Source: Leptolyngbyaceae cyanobacterium RM1_406_9
GTDB lineage: Bacteria; Cyanobacteriota; Cyanobacteriia; Elainellales; Elainellaceae
Length of the DNA stretch: 45,314 nt
Direction: 5' to 3'
Assembly: GCA_012033355.1 (NCBI GenBank)
Contig: JAAUQZ010000006.1
Span: forward strand, 1-45,314
Part shown: in pieces, positions 44,018-45,314 of the stretch
How positions within the stretch are numbered: the stretch's first letter is position 1
Layout: each line of letters begins with the position of its first letter
The notes under the pieces: generated by a model
Database searches by the model: none
What the model was told of the DNA's origin: nothing
Seen by the model: the letters and a program-made list of their open reading frames with translations, nothing else
Made by a program: the position numbers and the translations under genes

Positions 44018-44764
44018 ATGCCAGATCCAGTCCTGGAGAATCAACAACTTGCAGCAGAGGCTGAGGACGAGGAGCAAATTTATGCACCCACTCAGGATGA
44101 TTTACCCTGCGATGACGGCATCCCAATGGAAACCTACCGCCACAAACTGCAAATGGACATCCTCATGGATGCTTATGGCAACTGGCTAACCGCAACGCAA
44201 CAACAGGGATTTATTGGCGGCAATATGTTTGTCTACTTTAATCCTGACCAAGTACGCAACCAGGATTACCGAGGGCCGGATGTCTTTGTTGTAAAGGATG
44301 TTCCCTCAGGAGAGCGGCGCAGTTGGGTAGTCTGGCAAGAAGGGAAAGCACCCGATGTCGTAATTGAGTTACTCTCACCCAGCACGGCTAAACGCGATAA
44401 AACAAAGAAAAAGCAGATTTATCAAAAACAGTTACGAGTGACAGAATACTTCTGGTACGACCCCTTCAACCCAGAAGATTTTGCCGGATTTGATCTGCAA
44501 GCAGGAGTTTACCACCCCTTAAGCTTTGATGATCAGCAACGATTGATGAGCCAACAGCTTGGGTTGGCGCTGGTTCGCTGGCAGGGAATTTACAAGCAGG
44601 TTGAGACAGTTTGGTTGCGATGGGCAACGCTAGAAGGTGAATTACTGCCAACTGACGGAGAGTTAGTCCAGCAAGAGCGGCAAAGAGTTGAAGAAGAACG
44701 GCAAAGAGCCGATCGCCTTGCTGCCAAGCTGCGAGAACTGGGTATTGATCCAGATCAGCAGTAA
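44018..44764 (+). CDS. Uma2-family putative endonuclease, third subgroup
   Basis: 248 aa from ATG 44018 (MPDPVLENQQLAAEAEDEEQ), which has AAGAGG nine nt upstream; ATG 43997 is in frame and would add seven residues. The core is YRGPDVFVVKDVPSGERRSW, then APDVVIELLSPSTAKRDKTK and KQIYQKQLRVTEYFWYDP, with Asp, Glu and Lys in the Uma2 pattern. The tail is QQERQRVEEERQRADRLAAK and ends LGIDPDQ. It is less like the other copies than they are like each other. Function unknown. Confidence 0.86.
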   Translation: MPDPVLENQQLAAEAEDEEQIYAPTQDDLPCDDGIPMETYRHKLQMDILMDAYGNWLTATQQQGFIGGNMFVYFNPDQVRNQDYRGPDVFVVKDVPSGERRSWVVWQEGKAPDVVIELLSPSTAKRDKTKKKQIYQKQLRVTEYFWYDPFNPEDFAGFDLQAGVYHPLSFDDQQRLMSQQLGLALVRWQGIYKQVETVWLRWATLEGELLPTDGELVQQERQRVEEERQRADRLAAKLRELGIDPDQQ

Positions 44765-44879
44765 CTATTACAAATCCTTGAATAAGTTTTTTCAAGTGGA
44801 CAAGATCTTGAAAGTATTATGAATTGTTTGACGCAGTTGAGCTTTCCCAGAACTGACTTTGTTAGAAGTTATCAATCTG

Positions 44880-45053
44880 TTGAATCCAGGCATATTGAAG
44901 CCTTACGGGGGAATTGAGCGTCTACCGAAACTGCAGGAAGTGGAACAGATGATTCTAAGAGAACAATATCTAACTGATAGGTAAAACTTTAGTTTGAAGG
45001 CATTGTAAATCTCGCAAAGCATATGCGATCGCTTGGATTAAAGGGCGATCGTA
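44880..45053 (+). pseudogene. Decayed relic of a GT4 glycosyltransferase
   Basis: LNPGILKPYGGIERLPKLQE at 44880 aligns with LNLGMLKPYKGIEYLLQLWK of the intact GT4 at 42848. After a stop, SLKAL-stop-ISQSICDRLD (about 44991-45038) aligns with FDLKALGQITCEMCDRLD of the same gene's end. The ~120 codons between them are gone. Stops and the internal deletion show the copy is dead. The rest of the gap 44765-45165 shows nothing. Confidence 0.6.
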
Positions 45054-45165
45054 CAGAGATGTTTTTGGTGCATCAAAGAAGATTTGTATCAAGCTTATCA
45101 GGATAATACTTGAAATTGAAGAACTTTAGGAATTTGCTTAAGTCAATTACTTTCAGGATTTGTTT

Positions 45166-45314
45166 ATGAAATCGCCCAAAATCACCCTGCTTACTTGTAC
45201 CCACAATGGGGAGAGAACCCTTGAACAGACTCTAGAAGCGATCGCCAATCAAACCGATGTTCCCAGGGATATCTTTGAGGTTCTTGTAGTTGACAACGCT
45301 TCTAGCGATCGCAC
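45166..45314 (+). CDS. Family-2 glycosyltransferase, N-terminal part (runs off the window)
   Basis: About 49 codons are visible from ATG 45166: MKSPKITLLTCTHNGERTLE, then QTLEAIANQTDVPRD and FEVLVVDNASSDR. The VVDNASSD segment is the nucleotide-sugar-binding strand of GT2 enzymes. CAGGA lies about 8 nt upstream. The rest of the gene is beyond the end of the window, so nothing can be said of the catalytic part. It shows that the glycan locus continues to the right. Confidence 0.82.
   Translation, partial: MKSPKITLLTCTHNGERTLEQTLEAIANQTDVPRDIFEVLVVDNASSDR

Overview
The window is almost certainly from a cyanobacterium. The HIP1 octamer GCGATCGC and its core CGATCG recur throughout, inside genes as well as between them. 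Several genes belong to families typical of filamentous cyanobacteria: an HpsJ-like protein, a cyanoexosortase, a PTPA-CTERM protein, many Uma2 (DUF820) paralogues and an RppA/RppB-like two-component pair. A Leptolyngbya-like or related filamentous lineage is plausible, but I cannot name a species from sequence alone.

Region 1 (1-12.7 kb) is mixed housekeeping and accessory DNA. It holds a divergent zinc alcohol dehydrogenase / FAD oxidoreductase pair, a conserved cyanobacterial protein, a small membrane protein not visible as one open frame, hisF, a family-4 and a family-2 glycosyltransferase, an Lhr-like helicase, a MarR-GNAT fusion, a GNAT enzyme and an SRPBCC protein. Five of these genes are broken by six frame changes, and every one is repaired by adding a single base. 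This looks like a local sequence-quality problem or recent decay.

Region 2 (12.9-20.5 kb) has a membrane protein built from five copies of the conserved TM-helix repeat, followed by a clear intrinsic terminator. Next come an atypical SDR, a secreted protein of unknown function and an OmpR-type response regulator with an overlapping histidine kinase, divergent from a small membrane protein. A ferric-reductase-like gene is cut short exactly at the edge of a 95-bp palindrome-cored repeat. A JmjC/cupin-8 protein closes the region.

Region 3 (20.5-45.3 kb) is an exopolysaccharide / surface glycan locus. A BY-kinase/Wzz-like protein and a three-SLBB export protein face left. A WecA/MraY-like initiating phosphotransferase and a long run of glycosyltransferases face right. 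Embedded in the run is a protein-sorting module: a PTPA-CTERM substrate, an HpsJ-like partner and an exosortase with Cys204, Arg249 and His269. It is followed by a small Cys-rich protein and an MsbA-type ABC exporter. From 38.7 kb the glycosyltransferases are interleaved with Uma2 genes (four intact, two decayed) and a decayed glycosyltransferase relic. No Wzx or Wzy is visible, so the locus probably extends beyond the window.

Repeats are a second theme. There is a 168-bp MITE with 17-bp terminal inverted repeats and a perfect 8-bp target duplication, a two-copy family of palindrome-cored elements, and several near-perfect intergenic palindromes. I see no tRNA, rRNA, CRISPR array or transposase gene.
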